Source: Bradyrhizobium sp. (GTDB lineage Bacteria; Pseudomonadota; Alphaproteobacteria; Rhizobiales; Xanthobacteraceae). From it: DNA of 52,803 nucleotides. The stretch covers positions 1-52,803 of the forward strand of contig NZ_JACRAW010000110.1 in the NCBI RefSeq assembly GCF_016213215.1, in the 5' to 3' direction. This document shows positions 18,656-27,464 of the stretch, one piece after another. The first letter of the stretch is position 1. Each line of letters opens with the position of its first letter. The notes under the pieces are model-generated. The model saw nothing but the letters and a program-made list of their open reading frames with translations, did no database searches and was not told the DNA's origin. The translations under genes and the position numbers were made by a program.

Positions 18656-18875
18656 GTCATGGCGGCGCGATCGCCGGTCGTCTCGTTCGCCGGCATGACA
18701 AAAGTTTAATGTGCGCCCCCGCCGGCAAATAAACCGCAGCAAAACAGCGATTTCGCCGTGTCCCGCGCCATCCGCGAACCCAGCTATGCGGAGACGGCCG
18801 CTTGCATCCGACGCGCCGGCTATGTTCTCGTCGATTCCGTTCAATTTGGTTTCGAATGTTTAAGAGATCTCCATC

Positions 18876-19655
18876 GTGACGGAGCGTGTGACGCTGATTA
18901 CCGGTGCCTCGGCAGGCATAGGCGCGGAACTGGCTCGGGTATTTGCCGCGAACGGGCATCGCCTGGCCCTGACGGCTCGGCGGGTCGATCGCCTCGAGGC
19001 GCTGGCGAACGAAATTGCCGCTCGGGGCGCCGAGAGGCCGATCGTTATTCCCGGTGACCTGGAGCAGCCGGATGCTGGTGACAAGATCGAAGCGGCGCTT
19101 GCTGCTGGGGGGGTCGAGCTCGAATACCTGGTCAACAACGCCGGGTACGGCGTGTTCGGCGAAGCCATCAAGCGCGATCAAGCCGAGCAGCTCGGCATCA
19201 TCGCGGTCAATATTCGTGCACTGACCGATTTGTCGTTGCGGTTTGCAGATACCCTGATCAGAAACCGCGGCGGCATTCTCAACGTCGGCTCCGTCGCCGG
19301 CTTCCTGCCGGGGCCGGGCATGGCGGTCTATTACGCCTCCAAGGCCTATGTGATCTCGTTCACCGAAGCCTTGCGCGGCGAACTGGGGCCTCGTGGCGTT
19401 CGCGTTACCGTGCTGTGTCCGGGTCCGGTTCCGACAGAATTCCAGGCGCGCGCCGGATTTGCCCCGGGATTCGATTCGGCGATCCTCAATGTCTCCGCTG
19501 CGGATGTCGCGCAAGCCGCCTATCGCGGGCTGATGGCCAACAAGCGTATGGTGCTGCCCGGCCTCGGCATCAAGCCGGTGCCCTTTGCGCTCCGTCTGTT
19601 TCCCCGCGCCTTCATCCTCGCGGCGGTGCGCCTTTTCCAGATGCGCAAACGGTGA
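18876..19655 (+). CDS. Short-chain dehydrogenase/reductase
   Basis: A 259-aa classical SDR starting at GTG. It has the cofactor motif TGASAGIG, the NNAG motif (LVNNAGYGVFG), catalytic Ser in LNVGSVAGF and YxxxK as YYASK, then LCPGPVPTEF. The ARR after the second strand suggests NADP(H). A C-terminal hydrophobic and basic tail (ALRLFPRAFILAAVRLFQMRKR-like) may touch the membrane. The substrate is unknown; homologs are often annotated as DltE-like or as acting on acyl or steroid carbonyls, without proof. Confidence 0.88.
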   Translation: MTERVTLITGASAGIGAELARVFAANGHRLALTARRVDRLEALANEIAARGAERPIVIPGDLEQPDAGDKIEAALAAGGVELEYLVNNAGYGVFGEAIKRDQAEQLGIIAVNIRALTDLSLRFADTLIRNRGGILNVGSVAGFLPGPGMAVYYASKAYVISFTEALRGELGPRGVRVTVLCPGPVPTEFQARAGFAPGFDSAILNVSAADVAQAAYRGLMANKRMVLPGLGIKPVPFALRLFPRAFILAAVRLFQMRKR

Positions 19656-19840
19656 CCGAGCAATCGACCGGCCCGGACCGCGGCACTTTAATGCCGAATG
19701 GACCGTGCGCGTGCCATTCCGCGCGCAAGCCCCGGCATGGCGCATAGGACACCGCCGCTCTTCGCCGGCTTGCGAGATCCGTAAGTGTGTTAGGCTCTCG
19801 GCAAGCTCGCCGACCAACAGGCGGGCGCAAGGGAGGCGAC

Positions 19841-20350
19841 ATGACCAGTGAGGAGTTCGCGGCACTGCTGGACGAATTCACGCGGTCCGCCGAATCCGGC
19901 GACGGCGCCCGCTTCGCCCGGCATTTCACCGAAGACGCCGTCTATTACGACTACATCTACGGCCCGCATCGCGGCCGTGCCGACATCGCGCACATGCTGG
20001 CAAACCTGTTTCACCGCGATGCGACGGATTATCGCTGGGAAATGTTCGATCCGGTGTTCGTTGGCAATCAGGGCTATGCCTGGTCGCTGTCGAGCTTCAC
20101 CTCGACCATCCCGCAATTTCACGGCAAGCGCGTCGTCATCGACGGCATGAGCCGCTTCGTGATCCGCGACGGGCTGATCGCCGAATATCGCGAATCGGTC
20201 AACGGCGGCGTTGCCATGATCCAGCTCGGCGTCGAGCCGGAGCGCATGGCGAAGGTATTTTCGCGCTGGGCCGGATGGCTCACCGATCGCCCGGAAACCA
20301 GGGCGTATCTGGCGCGGCCGAAAGGCTCGCGCGCCGGCTCCGAGCGCTAA
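19841..20350 (+). CDS. NTF2-like (SnoaL-type) protein
   Basis: A 169-aa cone-shaped NTF2-superfamily protein. A helical start (FAALLDEFTRSAESGD) is followed by the typical FARHFTEDAVYYDYIYGPHRG pattern and a curved sheet (FHGKRVVIDGMSRFVI, GLIAEYRES). Members are small hydrolases, isomerases or ligand-binding proteins. GGGAGG lies 6 bp before ATG 19841, which decides the start. It precedes the enoyl-CoA hydratase gene by 35 bp, so a joint role in an acyl-CoA or aromatic degradation step is a reasonable guess. Confidence 0.8.
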   Translation: MTSEEFAALLDEFTRSAESGDGARFARHFTEDAVYYDYIYGPHRGRADIAHMLANLFHRDATDYRWEMFDPVFVGNQGYAWSLSSFTSTIPQFHGKRVVIDGMSRFVIRDGLIAEYRESVNGGVAMIQLGVEPERMAKVFSRWAGWLTDRPETRAYLARPKGSRAGSER

Positions 20351-20385
20351 CCGAACAACAACAACAAGCCGCAGGGGAAAGCGTC

Positions 20386-21198
20386 ATGAACTACGAGCAC
20401 ATTCTGTACGAGGTAGCCGAGAAAATCGCGACCATCACGCTCAACCGGCCAGACCGCATGAACGCGTGGACGCCGGTCATGGAAAGCGATGTGCGTCATG
20501 CCATGCAGACGGCGGCTGCCGACGACAATGTCCGCGTGATCGTGCTGACCGGTGCCGGCCGCGCCTTCTGTGCCGGTGCCGACATGGATGCCCTGAAGGG
20601 CCTGGATCCCGATGATATCAGGCGCGCCACCAGCCTGCCGCCGTTCGACATGAACCGCGGGCCCGATTGGCAGACGCGCTACGGCTACTACCCTTCGATC
20701 GCAAAACCGATCATCGCCATGATCAATGGTGCAACCGCCGGTATCGGGCTGGTGCATGCGCTCTATTGCGACCTGCGCTTTGCCGCCGACAACACCGTGT
20801 TCACCACCGCCTTTGCGCGCCGCGGGCTGATTGCCGAACACGGCATCAGCTGGATGCTGCCGCGCATCGTCGGGCACGCCAACGCACTGGATCTCCTGTT
20901 GTCCGCCCGGCGCGTCTCGAGCGAGGAGGCCTTGCGCATCGGGCTTGTCAACCGGCTCTGTTCGCCGGACCAGCTGCGCGAGCAGACCTATGCTTACGCC
21001 CGCGACCTTGCCGATTTTGTCTCGCCAAGCGCCATGGCGGTGATCAAGCGCCAGCTCTACGACGTTCCATTCCAGACCCTGGCGGAAGCCACCATCGACG
21101 CCAACCGCGAGATGCTCATCGCGCTTCGAGGCAGCGATTTCCGCGAGGGGGTCGCAAGCTTCATGGAAAAACGGCCGCCGCGGTTTACGGGGAAGTAG
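20386..21198 (+). CDS. Enoyl-CoA hydratase/isomerase family protein
   Basis: A 270-aa crotonase-fold enzyme. The oxyanion-hole segment is GRAFCAGADMDALKG, the second is MINGATAGIGLVHAL, and a catalytic-type glutamate lies in GLIAEHGISWMLPR, at the position used by hydratases. ATG 20386 follows GCAGGGGAAAG; a longer frame inside the NTF2-like gene is rejected. It acts in the cytosol on an acyl-CoA. The exact reaction (hydration, isomerisation or hydrolysis) cannot be told from sequence. Probably co-transcribed with the NTF2-like gene. Confidence 0.9.
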   Translation: MNYEHILYEVAEKIATITLNRPDRMNAWTPVMESDVRHAMQTAAADDNVRVIVLTGAGRAFCAGADMDALKGLDPDDIRRATSLPPFDMNRGPDWQTRYGYYPSIAKPIIAMINGATAGIGLVHALYCDLRFAADNTVFTTAFARRGLIAEHGISWMLPRIVGHANALDLLLSARRVSSEEALRIGLVNRLCSPDQLREQTYAYARDLADFVSPSAMAVIKRQLYDVPFQTLAEATIDANREMLIALRGSDFREGVASFMEKRPPRFTGK

Positions 21199-21238
21199 GT
21201 TACCCTTCGGCTAACGCGTGGCGTAGCGCTCACCACAG

Positions 21239-21340
21239 CGTCATTCCGGGATGCGCCGTTAGGCGCAGGCTCGGAATCCATAACCCCAGTCCGTGGTTAT
21301 GGATTCCGGGCTCGCGACTTCGTCGCGCCCCGGAATGACG
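21239..21340. repeat. Cloverleaf-shaped palindromic repeat element
   Basis: Perfect 12-bp outer arms (CGTCATTCCGGG / CCCGGAATGACG, 21239-21250 and 21329-21340) enclose three perfect hairpins: GCGCC-GTTA-GGCGC (21253-21266), a 13-bp stem GGAATCCATAACC / GGTTATGGATTCC (21273-21307) and CGCGAC-TTC-GTCGCG (21313-21327). It is a REP/BIME-like intergenic element, directly after the hydratase gene and 50 bp from tRNA-Ala. As RNA or single-stranded DNA it would fold as a four-way junction. Confidence 0.85.
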
Positions 21341-21390
21341 GTATGGAGACAGGCAGGCGCTGCGCCACAGGAAGGCCGAAAGGCGAAGCG

Positions 21391-21466
21391 TGGTGGAGCC
21401 AGGCGGGATCGAACCGCCGACCTCATCATTGCGAACGATGCGCTCTCCCAGCTGAGCTATGGCCCC
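21391..21466 (-). tRNA. tRNA-Ala (anticodon CGC)
   Basis: A 76-nt cloverleaf on the reverse strand: acceptor GGGGCCA / TGGCTCC, D arm GCTC...GAGC, anticodon stem CATCG / TGATG-like around loop TTCGCAA (anticodon CGC, reads GCG), T arm with GGTTCGATCCC, discriminator A and encoded CCA. The rest of the 21199-21652 gap holds the repeat at 21239-21340 and nothing else I can name. Confidence 0.96.
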
Positions 21467-21652
21467 GTCGTCGCCGCATCTGGTGGTCGCGGCTGACAAT
21501 CGGTCGCCATTTAAGTCCGCGCCAAGGTCAAGTCAAGGACGGCCAGACCCCCGTTTTCGGCGCACCTGGCGCCAAGTTCCCTTGTTTGCCAGGGGGGGAA
21601 CCGGTATTTAGCAAATTGTCCGATTCAGGGCCCGGAGCCGAGTTTCAAAGCC

Positions 21653-21943
21653 ATGCGTGCTGTTCTCGACATCATCATTATCGTGCTCGATCTCTACGTC
21701 TGGCTGCTGATCGCCTCGGCGATCCTGTCGTGGCTGATCGCCTTCAACGTGGTGAATACCCGCAATCAGTTCGTCTCGGCGGTGGCGGAATTCCTGTACC
21801 GGATCACGGAGCCTGCGCTGGCCCCGATCCGCAATCTCCTGCCCAATCTCGGCGGCATCGATATCTCGCCGATTATCCTGATCCTGATCATCCTGTTCGT
21901 CGAACGGGTGATCATGTACTACGTCTACCCGAACGTAGTTTGA
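21653..21943 (+). CDS. YggT family membrane protein
   Basis: A 96-aa integral membrane protein with two hydrophobic segments (about 5-30 and 70-92) and the YggT signatures [19 protein letters not shown] and [19 protein letters not shown]. YggT proteins are linked to osmotic stress tolerance and, in some lineages, to division or nucleoid organisation; the mechanism is not established. It is first in a rightward set with the DUF167 gene (16 bp later) and folD, a linkage common in Alphaproteobacteria. Confidence 0.92.
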   Translation: MRAVLDIIIIVLDLYVWLLIASAILSWLIAFNVVNTRNQFVSAVAEFLYRITEPALAPIRNLLPNLGGIDISPIILILIILFVERVIMYYVYPNVV

Positions 21944-21959
21944 GGGCGCAGCCTCGAGA

Positions 21960-22304
21960 ATGGACCCGTGGCGACCTGCAACCGGTGGCCTCAGCGTCGC
22001 CCTTCGGGTGACGCCGCGAGGCGGCCGCGATGGGATCGACGGCATTGAAACGCTTTCCGATGGCCGCAGCGTGCTCAAGGTGCGGGTCCGCGCCGTCGCC
22101 GACGGCGGCGAGGCCAACCGCGCCGTGACCGAGCTCCTGGCGAAGGCGCTGGGACTGCGCAAAGCCGATGTCCGGCTGCTCTCTGGCGCCACTTCGCGGC
22201 TGAAGCAGGTCGCGATCGACGGCGACCCGACGCGGCTTGGAGAGGCCCTGCGGGCGCTCACCTCGGCAAACTACAAACTAAAAGCAGTGAAGGAACGAGA
22301 ATGA
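21960..22304 (+). CDS. DUF167 (YggU) family protein
   Basis: A 114-aa small alpha/beta protein with family signatures [41 protein letters not shown] and [18 protein letters not shown]. It is full length for the family and of unknown molecular function. Its stop overlaps the folD start by 4 bp (ATGA), so translation of the two is coupled. Confidence 0.92.
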   Translation: MDPWRPATGGLSVALRVTPRGGRDGIDGIETLSDGRSVLKVRVRAVADGGEANRAVTELLAKALGLRKADVRLLSGATSRLKQVAIDGDPTRLGEALRALTSANYKLKAVKERE

Positions 22305-23185
22305 CGGCCCGGATCATCGATGGAAAAACCATTGCCGCCGAGCTTCGTGCCCGCGTTGCGGACGAAGTGGCGCGCGTGAAGCGCGAGCACAATCTGCTGC
22401 CCGGGCTGGCGGTTGTGCTGGTCGGCAACGATCCGGCCAGCGAAGTCTATGTCCGCAGCAAGCATACCCAGACCCAGGCCGCCGGCATGGCCTCGTTTGA
22501 GCACAAGCTGCCGGCCGACGTCTCGCAGGACGAATTGCTCGCGCTGATCGCCAGGCTCAACCGCGATCCCGCCGTTCACGGCATTCTGGTCCAGCTGCCG
22601 TTGCCCAAGGGGCTGCATACCGAGACCATCATCAATGCCATCGATCCGGCCAAGGACGTCGACGGGCTGCATCCGCACAATGCCGGACGCCTCGCCGGCG
22701 GCTTCGCCGCGCTGTCGCCCTGCACGCCGCTCGGCTGCATCATTCTCACCAAGAGCGTGCACGCCTCGATCGAGGGCATGAACGCCATCGTCATCGGCCG
22801 CTCAAACCTGGTGGGCCGGCCCCTCCTGCAGCTGCTCCTGAACGAAAACGCCACGGTGACGATTGCGCATTCGCGCTCGCGCGACCTGCCCGAGCTCACC
22901 AGGCGCGCCGACCTCGTCTATGCCGCGGTGGGCCGCCCGGAAATGGTGCGCGCCGACTGGGTCAAACCGGGCGCCACGGTGATCGACGTCGGCATCAACC
23001 GGTTGCCGACCACTGAGGGCAAGACCCGCCTCGTCGGCGATGTCGCTTTCGAGGAGGTGCGGCGGGTCGCCGGTGCGATCACGCCGGTGCCGGGCGGCGT
23101 CGGCCAGATGACGGTCGCGTGCCTGCTCGTCAACACGCTCCGCGCCGCCTGCGCCATTGCCGGCGCGCCCAAGCCGGCGGTGTAA
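22301..23185 (+). CDS. folD: Bifunctional methylenetetrahydrofolate dehydrogenase/cyclohydrolase
   Basis: A 294-aa cytosolic enzyme that interconverts 5,10-methylene-, methenyl- and 10-formyl-tetrahydrofolate with NADP+. The catalytic lysine lies in [14 protein letters not shown], the domain motif is VQLPLPKG, the cofactor segment is [12 protein letters not shown] and the tail is [15 protein letters not shown]. It overlaps the DUF167 gene by 4 bp and converges on ppa with a 42-bp gap that holds a small GCCCC-AAGC-G-GGGGC hairpin. Confidence 0.97.
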   Translation: MTARIIDGKTIAAELRARVADEVARVKREHNLLPGLAVVLVGNDPASEVYVRSKHTQTQAAGMASFEHKLPADVSQDELLALIARLNRDPAVHGILVQLPLPKGLHTETIINAIDPAKDVDGLHPHNAGRLAGGFAALSPCTPLGCIILTKSVHASIEGMNAIVIGRSNLVGRPLLQLLLNENATVTIAHSRSRDLPELTRRADLVYAAVGRPEMVRADWVKPGATVIDVGINRLPTTEGKTRLVGDVAFEEVRRVAGAITPVPGGVGQMTVACLLVNTLRAACAIAGAPKPAV

Positions 23186-23227
23186 TCTCCGCCCCAAGCG
23201 GGGGCAGGTAAAGAGAAGCACGCAGGC

Positions 23228-23758
23228 CTATTTCTTCTTCGCGCGTTCGATGCCCTCGGCGATCAGCCTGTGGGCGTCGTCCGGACCGCCCCAGCGCAGC
23301 ACCTTCACCCATTTGCCGCCTTCGAGATCCTTGTAGTGCTCGAAGAAGTGCCGGATCTGGTGCAGCGTGATGTCGGGCAGGTCGCTGTAGCTCTGCACTT
23401 TGGCGTAGCGCTGGGTCAGCTTCAGGGAGGGGACCGCAATGATCTTCTCGTCGCCCCCGGCCTCGTCCTCCATGAACAGGACGCCGACGGGGCGCACGCT
23501 CATGACGGCGCCGGGAACGATCGCGCGCGTGTTGGCGATCAGCACGTCGCAGGGATCGCCGTCGCCCGACAATGTATGCGGGATGAAGCCGTAATTGCCG
23601 GGATAGCGCATCGCCGTATAGAGGAAACGGTCGACCACCAGCGTGCCGGCATCCTTGTCCATCTCGTATTTGATCGGCTCGCCGCCGACCGGCACTTCGA
23701 TGATGACATTGACTTCGCGCGGCGGGTCGATCCCGATCGAGACGGCATCAATGCGCAT
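23228..23758 (-). CDS. ppa: Inorganic pyrophosphatase
   Basis: A 176-aa family I soluble pyrophosphatase that hydrolyses PPi to drive biosynthesis. It has the metal-binding signature DGDPCDVLI, with [19 protein letters not shown] at the N-terminus, [11 protein letters not shown] and the late [17 protein letters not shown] 23758 begins MRIDAVSIG as in alphaproteobacterial homologs; the longer in-frame start is not supported. Upstream lies an 11-bp direct repeat. Confidence 0.97.
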   Translation of the reverse strand: MRIDAVSIGIDPPREVNVIIEVPVGGEPIKYEMDKDAGTLVVDRFLYTAMRYPGNYGFIPHTLSGDGDPCDVLIANTRAIVPGAVMSVRPVGVLFMEDEAGGDEKIIAVPSLKLTQRYAKVQSYSDLPDITLHQIRHFFEHYKDLEGGKWVKVLRWGGPDDAHRLIAEGIERAKKK

Positions 23759-23775
23759 GTAAGGGCTCCGTTGGG

Positions 23776-23798
23776 CTTGGCAGTTATCTTGGCAGTTA
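23776..23798. repeat. 11-bp direct repeat upstream of ppa
   Basis: CTTGGCAGTTA occurs twice, at 23776-23786 and 23788-23798, about 20-40 bp before the ppa start codon. It could be slippage in the leader or a tandem binding site; nothing decides between these. Confidence 0.5.
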
Positions 23799-24005
23799 CG
23801 GCTCGGGTAAACGACGCCGGGTCTTATGACCAGGTTCAAGCTCCGGCAGTGCCGATCACGGCATCAATAAAAGCAGAAACCATGCCTAAAGTGCGGTGAG
23901 ACGACATTGAATCATCATTGCGTCTCGGATTTTCCGGTCGAGCATAATCTTCTCGGAGAAGCGGCGCCCGTTATACCTGCCGCGGGCTCTCGGGCCCGAT
24001 CCGCT

Positions 24006-24518
24006 CTAGTTCGTCGTCCAGGCGAAGGCGATTTTGTCGAGCGACTTCGGTCCGAACCGCTCGGACGACCGCGCCACCATTCGGCCGCCGAGGGCACGGT
24101 AGAACTCGGTTGCCGGATCGTTGTCCGACAACGCCCATACCACCATGCTCTTCAGGCCGCTCTGGACCAGGTCGCGACGGGCCGCCGTGAACAGGCGCCG
24201 GCCGAAACCGAGGCCCTGGAACTCGGGGCGCAGATAGAGCTCGTAGATCTCGCCGTCGAAATGCAGGCTACGGGCGCGGTTGCGTCCGTAATTGGCGTAG
24301 CCGGCTATCCTGTCGCCGAACACCAGCACGCTCACCCGGCTGCCCTTGCGGATCGCGCTGTCCCACCATTGCGAGCCGCGCCGGTTGATCAGCTTCTCGA
24401 GCTCGGCACCGGGAATGATGCCCTGATAGGCCGAGCGCCAGGCTTCGTCATGCGTTGTCGCCACCTCCACCGCATCAGCGGGCTTGGCCGACCGGACTTC
24501 GATCAGGGTAGTGCTCAT
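24006..24518 (-). CDS. GNAT family N-acetyltransferase
   Basis: A 170-aa single GNAT domain. The acetyl-CoA binding segment is ELYLRPEFQGLGFGRRLF (Q/R-x-x-G-x-G/A type), preceded by AGYANYGRNRARS and followed by VVWALSDNDPATEFYRALGG. Substrate unknown; relatives include ribosomal-protein and antibiotic acetyltransferases. Its promoter region carries the CtrA-like box 47 bp upstream of the start codon. Confidence 0.88.
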   Translation of the reverse strand: MSTTLIEVRSAKPADAVEVATTHDEAWRSAYQGIIPGAELEKLINRRGSQWWDSAIRKGSRVSVLVFGDRIAGYANYGRNRARSLHFDGEIYELYLRPEFQGLGFGRRLFTAARRDLVQSGLKSMVVWALSDNDPATEFYRALGGRMVARSSERFGPKSLDKIAFAWTTN

Positions 24519-24564
24519 GGCTCGGGATCAAAGCAAGTCGATGGGCCGGCTTCAAGGTCTATCG

Positions 24565-24580
24565 TTAATTATCGGTTAAC
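24565..24580. promoter_or_regulatory. CtrA-like box TTAA-N7-TTAAC
   Basis: GTTAATTATCGGTTAAC contains TTAA (24565-24568), seven bases and TTAAC (24576-24580), an exact match to the alphaproteobacterial CtrA consensus. It stands out in a high-GC region where TTAA is rare. It lies 47 bp upstream of the GNAT start and 182 bp upstream of the hydrolase operon on the other strand. Predicted only from sequence. Confidence 0.55.
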
Positions 24581-24761
24581 CTGTGGATTTTATGCATCAG
24601 TATCGGGCCGACTTGTACCGAAAAAGGACAGTGCCTCGCTGCGCGCCCCCGTAACTCTCCGGAAAGCCGCCCAACCCTTCGATGACGGGGCAGAAAAATG
24701 CGGCCAAGTTAATCGGTCCCCGCTACTCTGCCCGCCGGTTCGCAATTCCTCCTGGCTATTC

Positions 24762-25667
24762 ATGCAGGCCTTCAAGGCGCTCTTTGCTCTGCTGGCGTTT
24801 GGCGTGATCTCTTGCGCTCTCCCTTGCACCGCCGCCCGCGCCCAACCGCCTGGGGCGCAAGGGGATGAAGGTGAGCCCTTTCGCAGGCAGCTATGGCTGG
24901 TACCTTCGCCCGAAGCGGGATTGGCTGCGAATGCGGTGCTGTTCCGACCGCCCGGCGATGGCCCGTTCCGGCTGGCGCTGATTGCGCATGCCTCGACCCA
25001 GAACGCGCTCCGTCGCGCGCAGATGGCGCAGCCGGAATACCGCGCGTTGGCCGCGTTCCTGACGGCGCGCGGCTTTGCCGTGCTGGTGCCCGAGCGGCTG
25101 GGCCATGGCTCTACCGGTGGACGCTACGCCGAGGATCAGGGCGGCTGCGAGGAGGCCGACTATGATCGCGCGGCACGCGCTACCGCCGAACAGATCGCGC
25201 TGGCGCTGCAGTTCCTCCGCAGTCAAAACTTCATCCGCAGGGACGCAGCGGTAATTATCGGCCATTCCGCCGGCGGCTGGGGCGCGCTGGCTCTCGCGGG
25301 CGAAGATCCGAAAATGATAGCAGCCATTGTTGCGTTCGCTCCGGGCCGCGGCGGCCATGCCAACGACTTTCCGAACCAGGTCTGCGCGCCGCATGCGCTG
25401 AGCGCGGCAGCAGCCGCGTTCGGCAAGGCAGCGCGTGTGCCAATCACATGGCTGGTGGCAAGCAACGACACGTATTTTTCGCCCACGCTCTCGCGACAGC
25501 TTGCCGATGCCTTTCGCGGCGGTGGCAAGGTCGACTTTCAGGTGCTGCCGGCTTCAGGCAGCGAAGGTCACTGGATGGTCGAGAATGAAACCGGCGTCAG
25601 GCTCGCCGGCCCCGCATTGGAGCGCGCCCTGAAGCTGCCAAAGCCGGTCGCGGCGAAGAAGCCATGA
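24762..25667 (+). CDS. Secreted alpha/beta hydrolase
   Basis: A 301-aa protein with a signal peptide (about 1-27, ending TAARAQ) and an alpha/beta-hydrolase domain. The nucleophile elbow is GHSAGG with Ser as nucleophile, an acidic residue is near SNDTYFSPT and the histidine is in SEGHWMVE. It resembles dienelactone-hydrolase-like periplasmic esterases. ATG 24762 is chosen because it begins the signal peptide; the much longer upstream frame overlaps the GNAT gene antisense. Its stop overlaps the start of the DUF2269 gene (ATGA), so it heads a coupled four-gene set. Confidence 0.85.
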   Translation: MQAFKALFALLAFGVISCALPCTAARAQPPGAQGDEGEPFRRQLWLVPSPEAGLAANAVLFRPPGDGPFRLALIAHASTQNALRRAQMAQPEYRALAAFLTARGFAVLVPERLGHGSTGGRYAEDQGGCEEADYDRAARATAEQIALALQFLRSQNFIRRDAAVIIGHSAGGWGALALAGEDPKMIAAIVAFAPGRGGHANDFPNQVCAPHALSAAAAAFGKAARVPITWLVASNDTYFSPTLSRQLADAFRGGGKVDFQVLPASGSEGHWMVENETGVRLAGPALERALKLPKPVAAKKP

Positions 25668-26131
25668 TGGTCTACTTCCTGCTCAAATACCTGCACGTGC
25701 TCGGGGCGATCGTGATCCTCGGTACCGGCACGGGAATCGCCTTCTTCATGCTGATGGCGCATCGCAGCTCCGATGTCGCCTTTATCGCGCGCACCGCGGC
25801 GGTGGTGGTGATTGCCGATGCGCTGTTCACGCTGAGCGCGGTCATCCTGCAGCCCCTTACCGGTTTGGCGCTGATCGCGCTGTCGTCGTTCAGGCTGGCG
25901 GAAGGCTGGCTTGTTGCTTCGCTGGCGCTCTATGCGCTGGCCGGCCTGTTCTGGATTCCGGTGGTGTTCATGCAGATCGAGATGCGCGACCTCGCGCGCA
26001 AGGCGGTCACCGAGCACCAGGTGCTGCCGCCGCGCTATTTCACCTTGTTCCGTCGCTGGTTCGCGTTCGGCTTTCCCGGCTTCGGCTCGGTCATGCTGAT
26101 CCTCTGGCTGATGACTGCAAAACCGTTCTGA
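25664..26131 (+). CDS. DUF2269 family integral membrane protein
   Basis: A 155-aa protein with about four transmembrane helices (near 5-28, 42-65, 76-100 and 130-152) and the DUF2269 opening YFLLKYLHVLGAIVILGTGTG. Function unknown. It is translationally coupled to the hydrolase gene (4-bp overlap) and separated by 6 bp from the SDR-DoxX gene, so it works with them or at least is made with them. Confidence 0.88.
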   Translation: MMVYFLLKYLHVLGAIVILGTGTGIAFFMLMAHRSSDVAFIARTAAVVVIADALFTLSAVILQPLTGLALIALSSFRLAEGWLVASLALYALAGLFWIPVVFMQIEMRDLARKAVTEHQVLPPRYFTLFRRWFAFGFPGFGSVMLILWLMTAKPF

Positions 26132-26137
26132 GCGCCG

Positions 26138-27463
26138 ATGAGCCAATTTGCACCGAACATCCTGCTGTTAGGGGCCTCCGGCCTGATCGGCCGCTTCGTC
26201 ACCGACGATTTGCGCGCGCGAGGCTTCAACGTGATCGGGGTTGCGCGGAAATTCTCGCCCGGTCAGCGGATGGACCCGCTCGATCTGGAACTGCCGATCC
26301 TGTCCATGGATGCTGCGGCGCTGGCGCGCCTCTTGAACGAGCACGAGGTCGGCATGGTCGTGAATTGTCTTGGCGTGCTGCAGGACGGTCCCGGCAGCGA
26401 TACCGGCGCGGTCCACCGCGATCTCGTCGGCCGCCTGTTGCAGGCGATCGGTGACAACGGTCGCGCAATTCGCTTCGTCCAAGTTTCCATTCCAGGCGGC
26501 GAAAATGACGACCGCACGGCCTTCAGCACGACCAAGCGCGAGGCCGAACGCCTGATCGCGGCCTCCGGCATCGCCCATGCGATCCTGCGACCCGGTTTTG
26601 TCGTGGCGCCCGCCGCCTATGGTGGCAGCGCCATGCTGCGCGCATTGTCGGCTGTTCCGTTCGACCTGCCCTCAAAAGAGATGTCGACGCCGTTTCAGCC
26701 GGTCGCCATCGAGGACATCACGGCTACGATCGCGTTTCTCGCCACGAGCGAGATCGATAGCGCCGCTCTGAAGGCGGTGAGCTGGGACCTGATGCAGGAA
26801 CAGAACATCACGCTCGCCGGCGTCATCAAGCAGTTCCGCGTTGCGCTCGGCACGGAGAGTCGGCCGCGCCTTGTGATGCCGACGTTCCTGCTCGATCTCG
26901 GCGCCAGGCTCGGCGATCTTGCCAGCCGGCTTGGCTGGGTTCCGCCGATGCGGTCGACGGCGATCGCCGAACTCCGCCGCGGCGTTACGGGCGATCCGTC
27001 GGCCTGGATCGCCGCAACCGGCATCGTCCCGAAAACCATCGCGCAGATGATCGGGCGGCACCCCGCCACCATCCAGGACAAATGGTTCGCGCGATTGTTT
27101 CTGGCCAAGGCGCTGGCGATCGCGAGCCTGGTCGCGTTCTGGCTCGCCTCCGGCTTCATCGCGCTGTTCGTGTCCTATCGCGCCGCCGCCGGCATCCTTA
27201 GCTCGCACGGCTTTCCGTCGGCGCTGGTCGATCCGGTCACCATCGGTACCAGCCTGATGGACATGACCATCGGCGTTCTCATCGCCTTCCGCCGCACGGC
27301 TGCATTCGGGCTGGTTGCCGGCATCGTCGTGTCGCTCGGCTACATGGTCGGCGCCGCGATCCTGACGCCGGACCTGTGGATCGAGCCGCTCGGCGCGCTG
27401 GTGAAGACGGGACCTGCGATCGTGCTGATGCTGGTCTCGCTGCTGATGCTGGACAACAGGTGA
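26138..27463 (+). CDS. NAD(P)-binding SDR fused to a DoxX-like membrane domain
   Basis: A 441-aa two-domain protein. Residues 1-290 form an extended/atypical SDR with LLLGASGLIGRFV as dinucleotide loop and AHAILRPGFVVAP, similar to NmrA/complex-I-assembly-like SDRs. Residues 310-441 form four transmembrane helices of the DoxX-like type. This fusion recurs in Proteobacteria, usually next to a DUF2269 gene, as here. A reducing or quinone-linked role at the membrane is an inference. It ends 1 bp before the DCC gene. Confidence 0.85.
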   Translation: MSQFAPNILLLGASGLIGRFVTDDLRARGFNVIGVARKFSPGQRMDPLDLELPILSMDAAALARLLNEHEVGMVVNCLGVLQDGPGSDTGAVHRDLVGRLLQAIGDNGRAIRFVQVSIPGGENDDRTAFSTTKREAERLIAASGIAHAILRPGFVVAPAAYGGSAMLRALSAVPFDLPSKEMSTPFQPVAIEDITATIAFLATSEIDSAALKAVSWDLMQEQNITLAGVIKQFRVALGTESRPRLVMPTFLLDLGARLGDLASRLGWVPPMRSTAIAELRRGVTGDPSAWIAATGIVPKTIAQMIGRHPATIQDKWFARLFLAKALAIASLVAFWLASGFIALFVSYRAAAGILSSHGFPSALVDPVTIGTSLMDMTIGVLIAFRRTAAFGLVAGIVVSLGYMVGAAILTPDLWIEPLGALVKTGPAIVLMLVSLLMLDNR

Positions 27464-27464
27464 G

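Noticed and set aside
24577..24594. DnaA-like box TGTGGATTT and possible origin near 24.6 kb
   Set aside because: Only one weak match, no cluster and no AT-rich unwinding region; neighbouring genes are not origin-linked.
23907..24761. Upstream extension of the secreted hydrolase to 586 codons
   Set aside because: The extension is antisense to the GNAT gene and would place the signal peptide inside the protein.
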